38,447 nucleotides of DNA from Acidimicrobiaceae bacterium. GTDB taxonomy: Bacteria > Actinomycetota > Acidimicrobiia > Acidimicrobiales > RAAP-2. The DNA lies in the NCBI GenBank assembly GCA_003170315.1, contig PNAH01000017.1:57076-95522 (forward strand), in the 5' to 3' direction. Positions 1-8,474 of this stretch are shown here, one piece after another. Every line of letters begins with the position of its first letter. The stretch's first letter is position 1. The notes below the pieces were generated by a model. That model ran no database searches. It had not been told where the DNA came from and saw nothing but the letters and a program-made list of their open reading frames with translations. The position numbers and the translations under genes were made by a program.

Positions 1-336
1 ACCCAGGAGTGGGAAGAGCGCGTCAGCTTCTTCGAAGTCGTGGGCTACGGCGCCATGGCCGAGAACGCCGCGAACTCACTCACCAAGGGCGCTCGCGTCA
101 TCGTGAGCGGCCGACTCGAGCAGCGCTCGTGGGAGACCGAGAACGGCGACAAGCGATCGATCGTGGAGATCAACGCCGACGAGATCGGGCCGAGCCTGAA
201 GTGGGCGACCGCCGTGGTCACGCGCACCCCGCGCGCCGAAGGCAGCAACTTCCAGTCCAGCGACCGTCCGGCGCCGGCGTCGGCACCCCGCACGAACGAA
301 CCCAGCGGTTACGCCTTTGATGAGGAGCCCTTCTAA
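1..336 (+). CDS. ssb: Single-stranded DNA-binding protein, 5'-truncated by window edge
   Basis: The frame is open from base 1 and ends at a TAA that overlaps the next start codon. The visible part, about 111 residues, is the second half of the OB-fold (a stretch reading roughly [13 protein letters not shown], then a strand-rich segment to about base 210) followed by a Ser/Pro/Ala-rich linker. The last residues are DEEPF, the acidic tip that SSB family members use to recruit replication and repair proteins. SSB coats single-stranded DNA at replication forks. The order ssb-rpsR-rplI-dnaB is a classic bacterial neighbourhood and supports the call. The start codon and first strands lie upstream of the window. 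Confidence 0.93.
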   Translation, partial: TQEWEERVSFFEVVGYGAMAENAANSLTKGARVIVSGRLEQRSWETENGDKRSIVEINADEIGPSLKWATAVVTRTPRAEGSNFQSSDRPAPASAPRTNEPSGYAFDEEPF

Positions 337-800
337 TGCCCCGTATTAACAATCCCAAGCCGCCGAAGCGAGCCCCGAAGATCGACACTCGTCGAGGCGC
401 GAAGAAGAAGCCGTGCTCCTTCTGTCAGCACGGTGTCCACACCGTCGACTACAAGGACTTAGCGCAGCTGCGCAAGTACATCTCGGACCGCGGCAAGATT
501 CGCGGACGCAAGGTCTCGGGCAACTGCCAGCAGCACCAGCGTGACGTTACCGACGCCATCAAGACCGCGCGGGAGTTGGCGCTGCTGCCCTACACCCAGC
601 GCACCGTGACCGAGCGACGCGGAGGTCGCGGCAATCGCGACGAGCGCGGGCCGCGCGCCCCGCGACCGGACGGTGACCGGCCGGCCGCGGCCGAGAGAGT
701 CAACGTGGAAGCCCCGGATGTCGAAGCCGAAGAGGTCCTTGAGTACGTCGAGGCCACTCCCGTGGCCGACGCCGTGCTCGTCGAGGAGGTCGCCGAATGA
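336..800 (+). CDS. rpsR: 30S ribosomal protein S18 with long acidic C-terminal tail
   Basis: The start ATG shares one base with the ssb stop (TAATG), so the two are probably translationally coupled. Residues 1-88 are a canonical bS18 domain, with the zinc-type residues C27, C30, C64 and H67 retained. bS18 binds the platform of the small subunit next to bS6. The protein is 154 residues, while the family is usually 70-95. The extra residues from about 89 to 154 start Arg/Gly-rich and become Glu/Val/Ala-rich and strongly acidic, which looks disordered. The tail runs to the four-base overlap with rplI, so it belongs to this gene as read. A frameshift is unlikely because the domain is complete before it. 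Confidence 0.95.
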   Translation: MPRINNPKPPKRAPKIDTRRGAKKKPCSFCQHGVHTVDYKDLAQLRKYISDRGKIRGRKVSGNCQQHQRDVTDAIKTARELALLPYTQRTVTERRGGRGNRDERGPRAPRPDGDRPAAAERVNVEAPDVEAEEVLEYVEATPVADAVLVEEVAE

Positions 801-1243
801 AGGTCCTCCTACGAAGTGATATCCACGGCATCGGCCGTCGCGGCGACATCGTCGAAGTGAAGTCCGGCTACGCCCGCAATTTCCTGTTGCCCTCGGGTGC
901 GGCGATGAAGGCGAGCACGAGCACCGAAGCCCAGGCCTCGTCGATGCGCAAGTCTCGGGACGTGCGCGACGCCGCGAGTCGTGAAGCGGCCCAAGCCCAG
1001 CGCGCGATCATTGAAGCGCAGACCTTGAGCATCGCCGCCCGCGCCAGTGCGAACGGCCGTCTCTTCGGCTCGGTCACCGAGGCCGACGTCGTTAACGCGC
1101 TGCGAACCGCGACCGGCATCTCACTCGATCGTCACGCCATTCACATGAGCGAGCACGCGAAGGAAGTTGGCTCATCGACCGTTACGGCGGTATTGTTCGA
1201 CGGCGTCGAGGCGACCATCAACGTGGAGATCACCGCCAAGTAA
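797..1243 (+). CDS. rplI: 50S ribosomal protein L9
   Basis: A 148-residue protein whose start overlaps the rpsR stop by four bases (ATGA). The N-terminal domain carries the bL9 signature ([22 protein letters not shown], residues about 11-32). A charged helix linker follows to about residue 75, then the C-terminal domain. Length and architecture are normal for bL9, which bridges the L1 stalk base and influences frame maintenance. It is the last gene of the ssb-rpsR-rplI unit. A strong hairpin follows 21 bases after the stop, and dnaB then has its own ribosome binding site. Confidence 0.96.
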   Translation: MKVLLRSDIHGIGRRGDIVEVKSGYARNFLLPSGAAMKASTSTEAQASSMRKSRDVRDAASREAAQAQRAIIEAQTLSIAARASANGRLFGSVTEADVVNALRTATGISLDRHAIHMSEHAKEVGSSTVTAVLFDGVEATINVEITAK

Positions 1244-1264
1244 TCCTCGACCAACATCTGCAGA

Positions 1265-1290
1265 CACGCCGAGACTTCTGTCTCGGCGTG
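1265..1290 (+). terminator. Hairpin after rplI, probable terminator
   Basis: Bases 1265-1275 (CACGCCGAGAC) pair perfectly with 1280-1290, giving an 11-bp stem and a TTCT loop. It lies 21 bases past the rplI stop. The following bases are not a clean T-run, so termination could be inefficient or Rho-assisted. The stem is too perfect and too well placed to be ignored. Confidence 0.7.
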
Positions 1291-1415
1291 CGTTGCGTTA
1301 GGGGCCGATGTCACATCGAAATGTAATCATCAAGTTGGTGACAATTAGACACAGGTATTTCCCCACGTTGGGCATCTTGTTACAAACACACCAAACAAGC
1401 GACCATTGAGGTCTT

Positions 1416-2786
1416 ATGACGCAGATTGAATCGGAACCACGTACGCGACAGGCGCCGAACGGTGGCCGCATACCTCCGAGTGCAATCGAAGCCGAAGAGA
1501 GTTTGATCGGCGCCATGCTGCTCTCGCAAGAGGCCGTGAGTATCGCCTACGAAACCGTTCAAGCCGAAGACTTCTATCGACCGTTGCACGGACAGATCTT
1601 CAGTTCCATCATCGCGCTGGCGAACGCCGGCGAGCCAGTCGACTACGTGACGGTGCAGGCGAAGCTTCAAGAGCGCGGCGCGATCGCCGTCGAATTGGCG
1701 CTGCTCTCCTCGCTCCAGATGAACACGCCGTCGGCCGCGAACGCCCAGCACTACGCCGAACTGGTTCGCGAGAAGGCCCAGCAGCGCCGGCTCATCGCGG
1801 TCGCCGGCGAGATCGTCGACGAGGCCTACGTCGCCACCGAAGACGTGGTGGGACTGATCGACGAGGCCGAACGCAAGATCAACGCCATCGGCGACGCCGG
1901 GCGCACCGACACGGTCTCGCCCCTGCAGCGCCTGTTGCTGAGCGAAGCCGACATCCTCGAGGAGCGGGGGGAGACCCGTGGTCGAATCAACGGTCTCGAG
2001 ACGGGCTACAAGTCGCTCGACCAGATTCTCCAAGGACTGCAGCCGAGCAGCATGACCATCGTGGGTGCGCGCCCGGGCACCGGCAAGACGGCCTTCGCTC
2101 TCGGCATATTGATCCACGTCGGCGCGGTGGTGAAGCGCCCGGCGCTCTTCTTCTCCTTGGAGATGAGCCGTCAGGAACTGGCCGAGAGGATCCTCGCCTC
2201 CACGGCGCGTATCGACTCTTCGAAACTGCGAACCGGTGACCTCAGCGACGCCGACTGGAACCGCGCCCACGAGGCCTTTGGGTATCTGCAGTCGGCCAAG
2301 GTCTTCATTGACGACAATCCCGCGCTCACGGTCATGGACGTTCGGGCTCGAGCGCGCCGAATCCGCCAGCAGAACGGCGACCTCGGCGTAGTGATCATCG
2401 ACTATCTGCAGTTGATGAGTTCACGTGGCCGCGCGGAGAACCGTCAGGTCGAGGTGTCGGAGATGAGCCGATCGCTGAAGATCCTGGCGCGCGAACTTCA
2501 ATGCCCGGTCATTGCGCTTTCGCAACTGTCTCGAAAGCTCGAAGAGCGAGCGGACAAGCGTCCCATGATGTCGGACTTGCGTGAATCGGGATCGCTCGAG
2601 CAAGACGCCGACGTCGTGCTCTTCATCTTCCGCCCCGAGCAGTACGGGGAGGTCGCGAATGACAAGAAGGCCGAAGCCGAGATCATCGTCGGCAAGAACC
2701 GAAATGGCCCGACCCGCACGACTCACCTGACCTGGCGGGGTGAGTTCGCCCGATTCGAGAACGTGGCCGAGGCCCGCGAGATCTAA
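1416..2786 (+). CDS. dnaB: Replicative DNA helicase DnaB
   Basis: A 456-residue protein of normal length. The N-terminal primase-interaction domain (about 18-120) begins with the typical IPPSAIEAEESLIGAML segment. The RecA-like helicase domain starts near residue 185, with Walker A GARPGTGKT at 217-225, the IIDYLQLM Walker B-like strand near 329, the SQLSRKLEERADKRP segment and the C-terminal DLRESGSLEQDADVV motif. No intein interrupts these motifs, although dnaB often carries one in actinobacteria. The ATG at 1416 follows a GAGG at 1407-1410. The gene is separated from rplI by a hairpin and 172 bases, so it may have its own promoter. DnaB unwinds DNA at the replication fork as a hexamer. Confidence 0.97.
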   Translation: MTQIESEPRTRQAPNGGRIPPSAIEAEESLIGAMLLSQEAVSIAYETVQAEDFYRPLHGQIFSSIIALANAGEPVDYVTVQAKLQERGAIAVELALLSSLQMNTPSAANAQHYAELVREKAQQRRLIAVAGEIVDEAYVATEDVVGLIDEAERKINAIGDAGRTDTVSPLQRLLLSEADILEERGETRGRINGLETGYKSLDQILQGLQPSSMTIVGARPGTGKTAFALGILIHVGAVVKRPALFFSLEMSRQELAERILASTARIDSSKLRTGDLSDADWNRAHEAFGYLQSAKVFIDDNPALTVMDVRARARRIRQQNGDLGVVIIDYLQLMSSRGRAENRQVEVSEMSRSLKILARELQCPVIALSQLSRKLEERADKRPMMSDLRESGSLEQDADVVLFIFRPEQYGEVANDKKAEAEIIVGKNRNGPTRTTHLTWRGEFARFENVAEAREI

Positions 2787-2861
2787 GGCGCGTCACCAAT
2801 GGCGCGTCGGGTTCCAATTGAAAGACCTTGACGTCAGGTTGTTCTGAAGTCCTTCGCCTTC

Positions 2862-3089
2862 TTACGATTTCGGCGAATGACGCAACTTGGCGCGCAGCAT
2901 GAAGGTACGAATCACGAGGGCCACCATAATCGCGACGTTGGTCACCACCGCTGTATAAAGCAGAACAAGCCATTTCCGGTCTCCGGAGAGATAGACGGCG
3001 AGAACCATCAAGGTGGCGCTCGCGGAAACGAACGAAACGATGCGCAAACCCTTCCAAATCGGGTCTGACCAAAACGATCGAAATCTCAC
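2862..3089 (-). CDS. Small two-helix membrane protein, unknown function
   Basis: A 75-residue protein starting at a GTG preceded by CGGAG eight bases upstream on the minus strand. It has two clear hydrophobic segments at about residues 15-36 and 41-64, joined by a short GDRKW turn. Positively charged residues sit at both ends (MRFR; RAKLRHS), consistent with an N-in, C-in hairpin in the membrane. I do not recognise the family. It is on the opposite strand to dnaB and convergent with it, 75 bases apart. A weak promoter-like pair (TCGACA, 16 bases, TACAAA) lies upstream. Confidence 0.62.
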   Translation of the reverse strand: MRFRSFWSDPIWKGLRIVSFVSASATLMVLAVYLSGDRKWLVLLYTAVVTNVAIMVALVIRTFMLRAKLRHSPKS

Positions 3090-3194
3090 GCGGACTCCGT
3101 TTGTAGGTTCTTCACGGACATTGTCGACCCTAACGTGGCAGTTCTCCTATTGAGCAAGGTTCCGCATCGACCGCTTCGCTCTGTCGGGCCAGAA

Positions 3195-3971
3195 CTATTT
3201 CGGTTGCATACGAATGCCAGCGTCGAGACGGATCGACACGGCATTCATGTAGCTGTTAGCGAGGAGTTCGACGGCGAGCGATGCATATTCCGCCGCGTAA
3301 CCCAGTCGCTTCGGGAAGAGGACTCCCGCGCCGAGTCGAGCCTTGAACTCGTCGGACTGAGGACCCGTGCCGTAGATGGGCGTGTCGATGAGACCGGGCA
3401 GAATGCAGTTCGCCCGAACGCCGACGACGGCTAGGTCGCGGGCCAACGGCAACGTGAGTCCGACGACGCCGCCCTTGGACGAGGAGTAGGCGACCTGACC
3501 TATCTGACCATCTTCGGCAGCGACCGACGCGGTATTGACGATCGCGCCGCGCATGCTGTCAACGTCGGGCGTGTTCGCACTCATCGCGGTAGCGGCGAGT
3601 CGACAGACGTTGAACGTGCCGATCAAGTTGATCTCAATGACCTTGCGATAGAGGTCGAGGTCATGCGCCGAGGCGTACTCGCCGTCTTTGCCAACCGTGC
3701 GCGTCGCCCAACCAATGCCAGCGCAGTTGACGGCGCTCCACAGCGGCGCCATAGCCTTCGAGGCTTCGATCGCTTCGATCACCTGCTCGGTGTTCGTCAC
3801 GTCACAGTGCACGTAACCACCACCAATCTCCTTGGCGAGTGCTGCGCCGCGCTCGTCATTGAGGTCGGCGAGTACGACTTTCACGCCGCGCGCGCTGAGT
3901 GCGCGCGCCGTGGCCTCACCGAGTCCGGACGCGCCGCCGGTGACGATGGCTGAGGTGTTCTTGAGTTCCAT
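3195..3971 (-). CDS. SDR-family NAD-dependent dehydrogenase, type II 3-hydroxyacyl-CoA dehydrogenase-like
   Basis: A classical short-chain dehydrogenase/reductase of 258 residues. The cofactor motif TGGASGLG is at 11-18, an acidic D36 after the second strand favours NAD, NCAG is at 82-85, and the catalytic residues are S149, Y162 and K166 (YSSSK). The best family resemblance is to HSD10-like type II 3-hydroxyacyl-CoA dehydrogenases (RIGYAAEYASL-like C-terminus, DGxxRM ending), which act in beta-oxidation or branched-chain degradation. The frame is open further upstream, but the ATG at 3971 has AGGAG five bases before it and starts at the conserved MELKN end, so it is preferred. Substrate is inferred only from family resemblance. 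Confidence 0.85.
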   Translation of the reverse strand: MELKNTSAIVTGGASGLGEATARALSARGVKVVLADLNDERGAALAKEIGGGYVHCDVTNTEQVIEAIEASKAMAPLWSAVNCAGIGWATRTVGKDGEYASAHDLDLYRKVIEINLIGTFNVCRLAATAMSANTPDVDSMRGAIVNTASVAAEDGQIGQVAYSSSKGGVVGLTLPLARDLAVVGVRANCILPGLIDTPIYGTGPQSDEFKARLGAGVLFPKRLGYAAEYASLAVELLANSYMNAVSIRLDAGIRMQPK

Positions 3972-4092
3972 GGATGCTCCTGATGTAAGGCCGCGCCTGC
4001 GGCTCAACCGTCTACGAGTCAAGCAGAGATTTCGACGGTGCCGCCATGGACGAGATTGACCGGGACACGATGGGAGATACGTGCACCGCGCG

Positions 4093-4098
4093 TAGCGT
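4093..4098 (+). promoter_or_regulatory. -10 hexamer TAGCGT of a probable leaderless rlmN promoter
   Basis: TAGCGT fits TANNNT and is followed by exactly six bases before the rlmN ATG at 4105. An actinobacterial RNA polymerase would then start on, or within a base of, the A of the ATG. The GAGGG before the ATG touches it directly and is too close to act as a ribosome binding site, which also favours a leaderless transcript. Confidence 0.5.
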
Positions 4099-4104
4099 TG
4101 AGGG

Positions 4105-5145
4105 ATGCCGTCGGTCTACGAGTACGCCAAAGATGAGTTGGCCGAGCTCTTGGTGGGCGAACCCCGCTACCGCGTGGATCAGGTCTGGCACGGGCTCTGG
4201 AATGAGGGCCAGGCGCTGGAGGGGATTACGACCATCCCCAAGACCCTGCGGGCCCAACTGGCCGAGCAGTTCCCACCGAGCCTCGAAGCCGTCAACGACG
4301 TGTCGAGCGATCACGGATCGACGCGCAAATGGGTCTTTCGCTTGTTCGACGGCGCGACCATCGAGACCGTCCTCATGGGATACGAGGACCGCGTCACGGT
4401 CTGCGTCTCGTCCCAGGCCGGCTGTGCCATGGGCTGCACGTTCTGCGCAACGGGACAGGCCGGCTTCACCCGGCACCTGAGCGCGGGCGAAGTCCTGGAA
4501 CAGGTGATGTTCGCCGCGCGCGCCGCGGCGCCGCGGCGTTTGTCGAACGTGGTCTTCATGGGTATGGGCGAACCGCTGGCCAACTATCTGGTGACGATGG
4601 ACGTCGTGAAGCGGTTGCACGAGTACCGCGGACTCTCGGCGCGCCACATCACCGTGTCGACCGTGGGAGTGGCGCCGGCGATTGAGCGCATGGCTAAGAC
4701 CGGCCTCCCGCTCACGCTGGCCGTCAGCCTTCACTCGGCGAACAACGAGTCGCGCAGTGCGTTGGTGCCGCTCAATCGCCGGTACCCGCTCGAACGCCTT
4801 CACGACGCCTGTCTCTTCTGGATAAACACGACCGGTCGTCGACTCAGCTTCGAGTGGGCGCTCATCGACGGCGTCAACGACCGCGAGAGCGACCTCGATG
4901 AGTTGGCGCGCTATGCGTCGCCGCTGCGCGCTCACGTGAACCTGATCCCGCTGAACCCGACGCCCGGCTATCTGGTACGCGGTTCCTCGTCGCAGCGAGT
5001 CCACGATTTTCGCGGGGGCCTGATAGCGCGCGGGGTCAACGCTACCGTGCGCAATACGCGCGGTCGATCGATCGACGCGGCCTGCGGACAACTCGCCGCG
5101 GTCACCAACGCGCGTCACAAGTTGATCCCGGTGCGCTCGGGCTAG
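4105..5145 (+). CDS. rlmN: Dual-specificity 23S rRNA/tRNA adenine-C2 methyltransferase RlmN
   Basis: A 346-residue radical SAM protein. C107, C111 and C114 form the CxxxCxxC 4Fe-4S site within AGCAMGCTFCATGQAG. C100 and C327 (the latter in IDAACGQLA) match the two mechanistic cysteines of the RlmN family. The N-terminal helical domain (about 1-70) is present and the length is typical. RlmN methylates A2503 of 23S rRNA, and A37 of some tRNAs, at C2. An in-frame TGA at 4099 blocks any upstream start. The likely leaderless promoter is noted separately. The gene is convergent with an MFS exporter, and their stop codons overlap in the four bases CTAG. Confidence 0.95.
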   Translation: MPSVYEYAKDELAELLVGEPRYRVDQVWHGLWNEGQALEGITTIPKTLRAQLAEQFPPSLEAVNDVSSDHGSTRKWVFRLFDGATIETVLMGYEDRVTVCVSSQAGCAMGCTFCATGQAGFTRHLSAGEVLEQVMFAARAAAPRRLSNVVFMGMGEPLANYLVTMDVVKRLHEYRGLSARHITVSTVGVAPAIERMAKTGLPLTLAVSLHSANNESRSALVPLNRRYPLERLHDACLFWINTTGRRLSFEWALIDGVNDRESDLDELARYASPLRAHVNLIPLNPTPGYLVRGSSSQRVHDFRGGLIARGVNATVRNTRGRSIDAACGQLAAVTNARHKLIPVRSG

Positions 5146-6365
5146 ATTTTCTCTCGATTCCAGAACGTCGGGCGCCAGCGCATCAACACCAGCACGCCGG
5201 CGATGCACGCGATGCCGCCGGAAACAATCGAGAACTCCGTCGAAGTGAAGTTCGCGACGACGCCGGACTCCACGTCGCCCAGGCGCGGCCCTCCAGTGAC
5301 GACGGCCATCTGAATCGACGAGATCCGACTCCGGAATTCGTCGGTGATGGCGGTCTGCAAGATGGTGTTACGCAGTACCGTCGAGATGACGTCCATCGCG
5401 CCGGCGACACCGAGACAGATCAGTCCCACGAAGGCAACGTGGACCAGACCGAAGAGCGCCATGGACGCACCCCAGGCGATGACGACCAGCGCGACGAGTC
5501 GTCCTTGGCGTCGCACGTGCGCAATCCATCCCGTGACCACGGCCATGAGCAGCGCTCCGGCGCCGGGGGCCGCGTACAACAAGCCGAGGGTCCTGGGCCC
5601 GCCGTGGTACAGCGTGAGGGCGACCGCCGGGAAGAGCGCCCGGGGTAGTCCGAAGACCATGGCGTTGAGGTCGACGAGGTAGACGGCTTGGACCACGGCG
5701 TGGGCGCGCACGTAACGAAAACCGTCCCCGATGGCCCGAAACATCGCCGTGCCGGCGTGCTCGAAGGTCGAGGGCATGGGCGACAAAAACGACGTCAGGG
5801 CCGTCGACACGCCAAAGGTGATCGCGTCGATGGCGTAACAGGAGTACAGGCCGACGCTCGCGATCAGCACGCCGGCGACGGCCGGACCGATCACGACCGT
5901 CGAGTTGAACGCCACTTGATTGAGCGAGTACGCCGCGACGAGTTCGTCCGGAGCGACGAGTTTAGGGATCGCCGCGGTGCGAAGGGGACCGGAGAATCCG
6001 GCGAAGCCGGCCGAGAGCGCGGCCAGCAACAAGAGCACCACCAAGTGATGGTCGTGGACGTGCGCGTTGATGGCCAAACCGGCGCTGGTCAGTCCCAAGA
6101 TGAGACCACTGACGATCATGAGCACGCGTTTGTCGACGCGGTCGCCCATCGCGCCGCCCCAGAGTGCACCGGTGATCAGAAAGGGGAGCTGGATGAGACT
6201 CGCCAGGCCGACCCAGAGGCTGGAGTGGGTCTGGGCGTACACCTGATAGGGCACGGCGACGACCGTCAAATTACTGCCGAGTAGTGAGATCAACTGTCCG
6301 GAATAGAGCAATCGGAACTCGCGGTTGGTGCGCAGCGGGCTGATGTCGACGAGCAGCCGGGGCAC
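5142..6365 (-). CDS. MFS transporter, EntS/MFS_3-like exporter
   Basis: A 407-residue polytopic protein with about 12 hydrophobic segments. The N-terminus (NREFRLLYSGQLISLLGSNLTVVAVPYQVY) is characteristic of the MFS_3 group that includes enterobactin exporter EntS and many actinobacterial drug or siderophore efflux proteins. The loop 2-3 motif is GGAMGDRVDKR (about residues 74-84). The substrate cannot be deduced. The start is a GTG with no ribosome binding site but with TACGAT six bases upstream, suggesting a leaderless mRNA. It is divergent from the 2-oxoacid dehydrogenase operon across only 55 bases, and its 3' end overlaps rlmN by four bases. Confidence 0.85.
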   Translation of the reverse strand: MPRLLVDISPLRTNREFRLLYSGQLISLLGSNLTVVAVPYQVYAQTHSSLWVGLASLIQLPFLITGALWGGAMGDRVDKRVLMIVSGLILGLTSAGLAINAHVHDHHLVVLLLLAALSAGFAGFSGPLRTAAIPKLVAPDELVAAYSLNQVAFNSTVVIGPAVAGVLIASVGLYSCYAIDAITFGVSTALTSFLSPMPSTFEHAGTAMFRAIGDGFRYVRAHAVVQAVYLVDLNAMVFGLPRALFPAVALTLYHGGPRTLGLLYAAPGAGALLMAVVTGWIAHVRRQGRLVALVVIAWGASMALFGLVHVAFVGLICLGVAGAMDVISTVLRNTILQTAITDEFRSRISSIQMAVVTGGPRLGDVESGVVANFTSTEFSIVSGGIACIAGVLVLMRWRPTFWNREKI

Positions 6366-6371
6366 CCAATC

Positions 6372-6377
6372 ATCGTA
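6372..6377 (-). promoter_or_regulatory. -10 hexamer TACGAT of a probable leaderless MFS promoter
   Basis: On the minus strand TACGAT is followed by six bases (GATTGG) and then the GTG start of the MFS gene. The spacing matches the other leaderless candidates in the window. It lies in the 55-bp divergent region shared with the pdhA-like gene. Confidence 0.45.
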
Positions 6378-6420
6378 CGGGGTTAGTGTGATTTCGGGGG
6401 TAGTGCCGTAAGGAGTGTCG

Positions 6421-7488
6421 ATGATCGACGAAGAACTAGTTCAATTGTTGACGCCCGAAGGCGAGCGCGTCGAAAACTCCGAGTACGAGTCCACCCTCAA
6501 TGGCGACGAGATCTTCAGCTTCTACCGCGACATGGTGATCATGCGACGTTTGGACAACGAATCGACCTCGCTGCAACGTCAAGGTCAGCTCGCCCTGTGG
6601 GCGCCGATGCAGGGCCAAGAGGCCGCGCAAATCGGCGCCGGACGGGCTCTCGCTCCCATGGACTTCACGTTCCCGACCTACCGCGAACACGGCATCGCTT
6701 GGTGTCGCGGGGTGCCCCCCGAGAACATGCTGCGACTCTTTCGCGCCGTCAGTAACGGCGGCTGGGATCCGCAGAAGTACCGCCACTCAGTGCCGACCGT
6801 CGTGCTCGGGAGCCAGACCCTGCACGCCGTCGGCTACGCCATGGGCATTCAGCGCGACGGCGCCGAAGAGGCCGCCATGGCCTTTTTCGGTGATGGCGCC
6901 TCCAGCCAGGGCGACGTGTTGGAGGCCTTCGTCTGGGCCGCCTCGTTCAACGCCCCGGTCGTTTTCTTCTGTCAGAACAACCAGTGGGGCATCTCGACGC
7001 CGTCCACGGTGCAGTCCAAGATTCCGCTCTATCACCGTTCGCACGGATTCGGCTTTCCCGGCGTGCGCGTTGACGGGAACGACGTGCTCGCGGTCTACGA
7101 AGTCTCCAAGCGTGCCCTGGACTCCGCGCGCGTCGGCGGCGGTCCGACCTTGATCGAGGCCTACACCTACCGCATCGGCGCGCACACCACGTCGGACGAC
7201 CCGACGCGCTACCGGATCGACGCCGAGGTCGAGGTGTGGAAGCACCGCGACCCGGTCGAACGAGTCAAGGCGCTGTTGGTGCGCGAGTACAAGGTGAAGA
7301 ACGCCGACTTCGACGACGTCGCCGCTGAGGCCGACACCATGGCCCTCAAGTTGCGCGAGGACGTCCTCGCCATGAGCCGCCCCGATCCGATCACGATGTT
7401 CGACGACGCCTACGCGGCGCCGCACCCCCTGATTGAAGAAGGTCGTCGCGAAATGATCGACCTCGGCATCTCCGGGGGTGAGCTCTAA
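6421..7488 (+). CDS. pdhA: 2-oxoacid dehydrogenase (pyruvate/branched-chain) E1 component, alpha subunit
   Basis: A 355-residue thiamin diphosphate enzyme subunit. The ThDP/Mg motif begins at G157-D158-G159 (GDGASSQGDVLEAF) and closes with CQNNQWGIS about 28 residues later. Preceding conserved stretches include the LQRQGQLALWAPMQGQEAAQIG region near residue 48. With E1 beta it decarboxylates a 2-oxoacid and passes the acyl group to the E2 lipoyl domain. A GTG at 6415 is also in frame, but AGGAG at 6411-6415 is well spaced for the ATG at 6421, which I chose. It is the first gene of an E1alpha-E1beta-E2 operon. Whether pyruvate or branched-chain 2-oxoacids are the substrate cannot be settled from sequence alone. 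Confidence 0.9.
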   Translation: MIDEELVQLLTPEGERVENSEYESTLNGDEIFSFYRDMVIMRRLDNESTSLQRQGQLALWAPMQGQEAAQIGAGRALAPMDFTFPTYREHGIAWCRGVPPENMLRLFRAVSNGGWDPQKYRHSVPTVVLGSQTLHAVGYAMGIQRDGAEEAAMAFFGDGASSQGDVLEAFVWAASFNAPVVFFCQNNQWGISTPSTVQSKIPLYHRSHGFGFPGVRVDGNDVLAVYEVSKRALDSARVGGGPTLIEAYTYRIGAHTTSDDPTRYRIDAEVEVWKHRDPVERVKALLVREYKVKNADFDDVAAEADTMALKLREDVLAMSRPDPITMFDDAYAAPHPLIEEGRREMIDLGISGGEL

Positions 7489-8474
7489 TGGCCACGACGA
7501 CGATGACCATGGCCAAGGCCCTCAACGAGGGACTTCGTCGCGCGATGGAGAAGAATCCCAAGGTCCTCTTGATGGGCGAGGACATTGGGCGCCTCGGGGG
7601 CGTCTTTCGCATCACCGACGGACTGCAGAAGGACTTCGGCGAAGACCGCGTCGTCGACTCGCCGCTGGCCGAGTCGGCCATCGTGGGCACGGCGGTCGGC
7701 CTGGCGATCCGCGGCTACCGCACGGTCTGCGAGATTCAGTTCGACGGCTTTGTCTACCCGGCCTTCGACCAGATCGTCTCGCAAGTCGCCAAACTGCACA
7801 AGCGCTCCGACGGCGCCTACCTCATGGCGATGGTCATCCGCATCCCGTTCCAGGGCGGTATCGGGGCCATCGAACACCACTCGGAGAGCCCGGAGCCCTA
7901 CTTCGCTCAGACCGCCGGACTGCGCGTCGTGTCCCCTTCCACGCCGAACGACGCCTATTGGATGATCCAGCAGTCGATCGAACACGACGACCCCATCATC
8001 TTCTGTGAGCCCAAGAGCCGGTACTGGGAAAAGGGCGAGGTCGACCTCGAAACTCCACCGGCCGGACTCTTCGATGCGCTGGTGCGCCGAGAGGGAACCG
8101 ACGTGACGCTGGTGGGTTACGGCGCGTCGATGAAGACCGCGCTGCGAGCGGCCGAGACCGCGGCGGTCGAAGGGACGTCGATCGAAGTGATCGACGCGCG
8201 TTCCATCGCTCCGCTCGACATCGAAGTGATGGCGAAGTCGCTCGAGAAGACCGGCCGCGTCGTCGTCGTCCAGGAGTCGCCGCACACCGCCTCGGTCGGC
8301 TCGGAGATCATCTCGGAGTTGACGCAGCGCTGCTTTTACTCCTTGAAGGCCCCGGGACTACGCGTGAGCGGCTATCACGTGCCGTATCCGCCGACGCGAA
8401 TCGAAGAGGACTACCGACCCACGGTCGATCGCATCCTCGACGCCGTTGACCGAGTGATGGGATTTGAAAGTTGA
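7488..8474 (+). CDS. pdhB: 2-oxoacid dehydrogenase E1 component, beta subunit
   Basis: A 328-residue transketolase-like subunit whose ATG shares one base with the E1 alpha stop (TAATG). Diagnostic segments are MGEDIGRLGGVFRIT near residue 27, DSPLAESAIVGTAVGLAIRG near 56, and FQGGIGAIEHHSESPEPYF near 123. The C-terminal half is a transketolase C-type domain (VTLVGYGASMKTAL; IDARSIAPLD). It forms the alpha2beta2 E1 with the preceding gene. The window contains a second E1 beta at its right edge, so this organism has at least two such complexes. Confidence 0.93.
   Translation: MATTTMTMAKALNEGLRRAMEKNPKVLLMGEDIGRLGGVFRITDGLQKDFGEDRVVDSPLAESAIVGTAVGLAIRGYRTVCEIQFDGFVYPAFDQIVSQVAKLHKRSDGAYLMAMVIRIPFQGGIGAIEHHSESPEPYFAQTAGLRVVSPSTPNDAYWMIQQSIEHDDPIIFCEPKSRYWEKGEVDLETPPAGLFDALVRREGTDVTLVGYGASMKTALRAAETAAVEGTSIEVIDARSIAPLDIEVMAKSLEKTGRVVVVQESPHTASVGSEIISELTQRCFYSLKAPGLRVSGYHVPYPPTRIEEDYRPTVDRILDAVDRVMGFES

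Noticed and set aside
1380..2270. Open minus-strand frame of about 296 codons across dnaB
   Set aside because: Shadow of dnaB. Composition (many Arg, Gly, His, Asp) is not protein-like and no ribosome binding site or motif is present.
4012..5208. Long open frame of about 398 codons on the minus strand across rlmN
   Set aside because: It is antisense to a gene with complete RlmN motifs, is Arg/His/Asp-rich without a domain, and is expected in GC-rich DNA.
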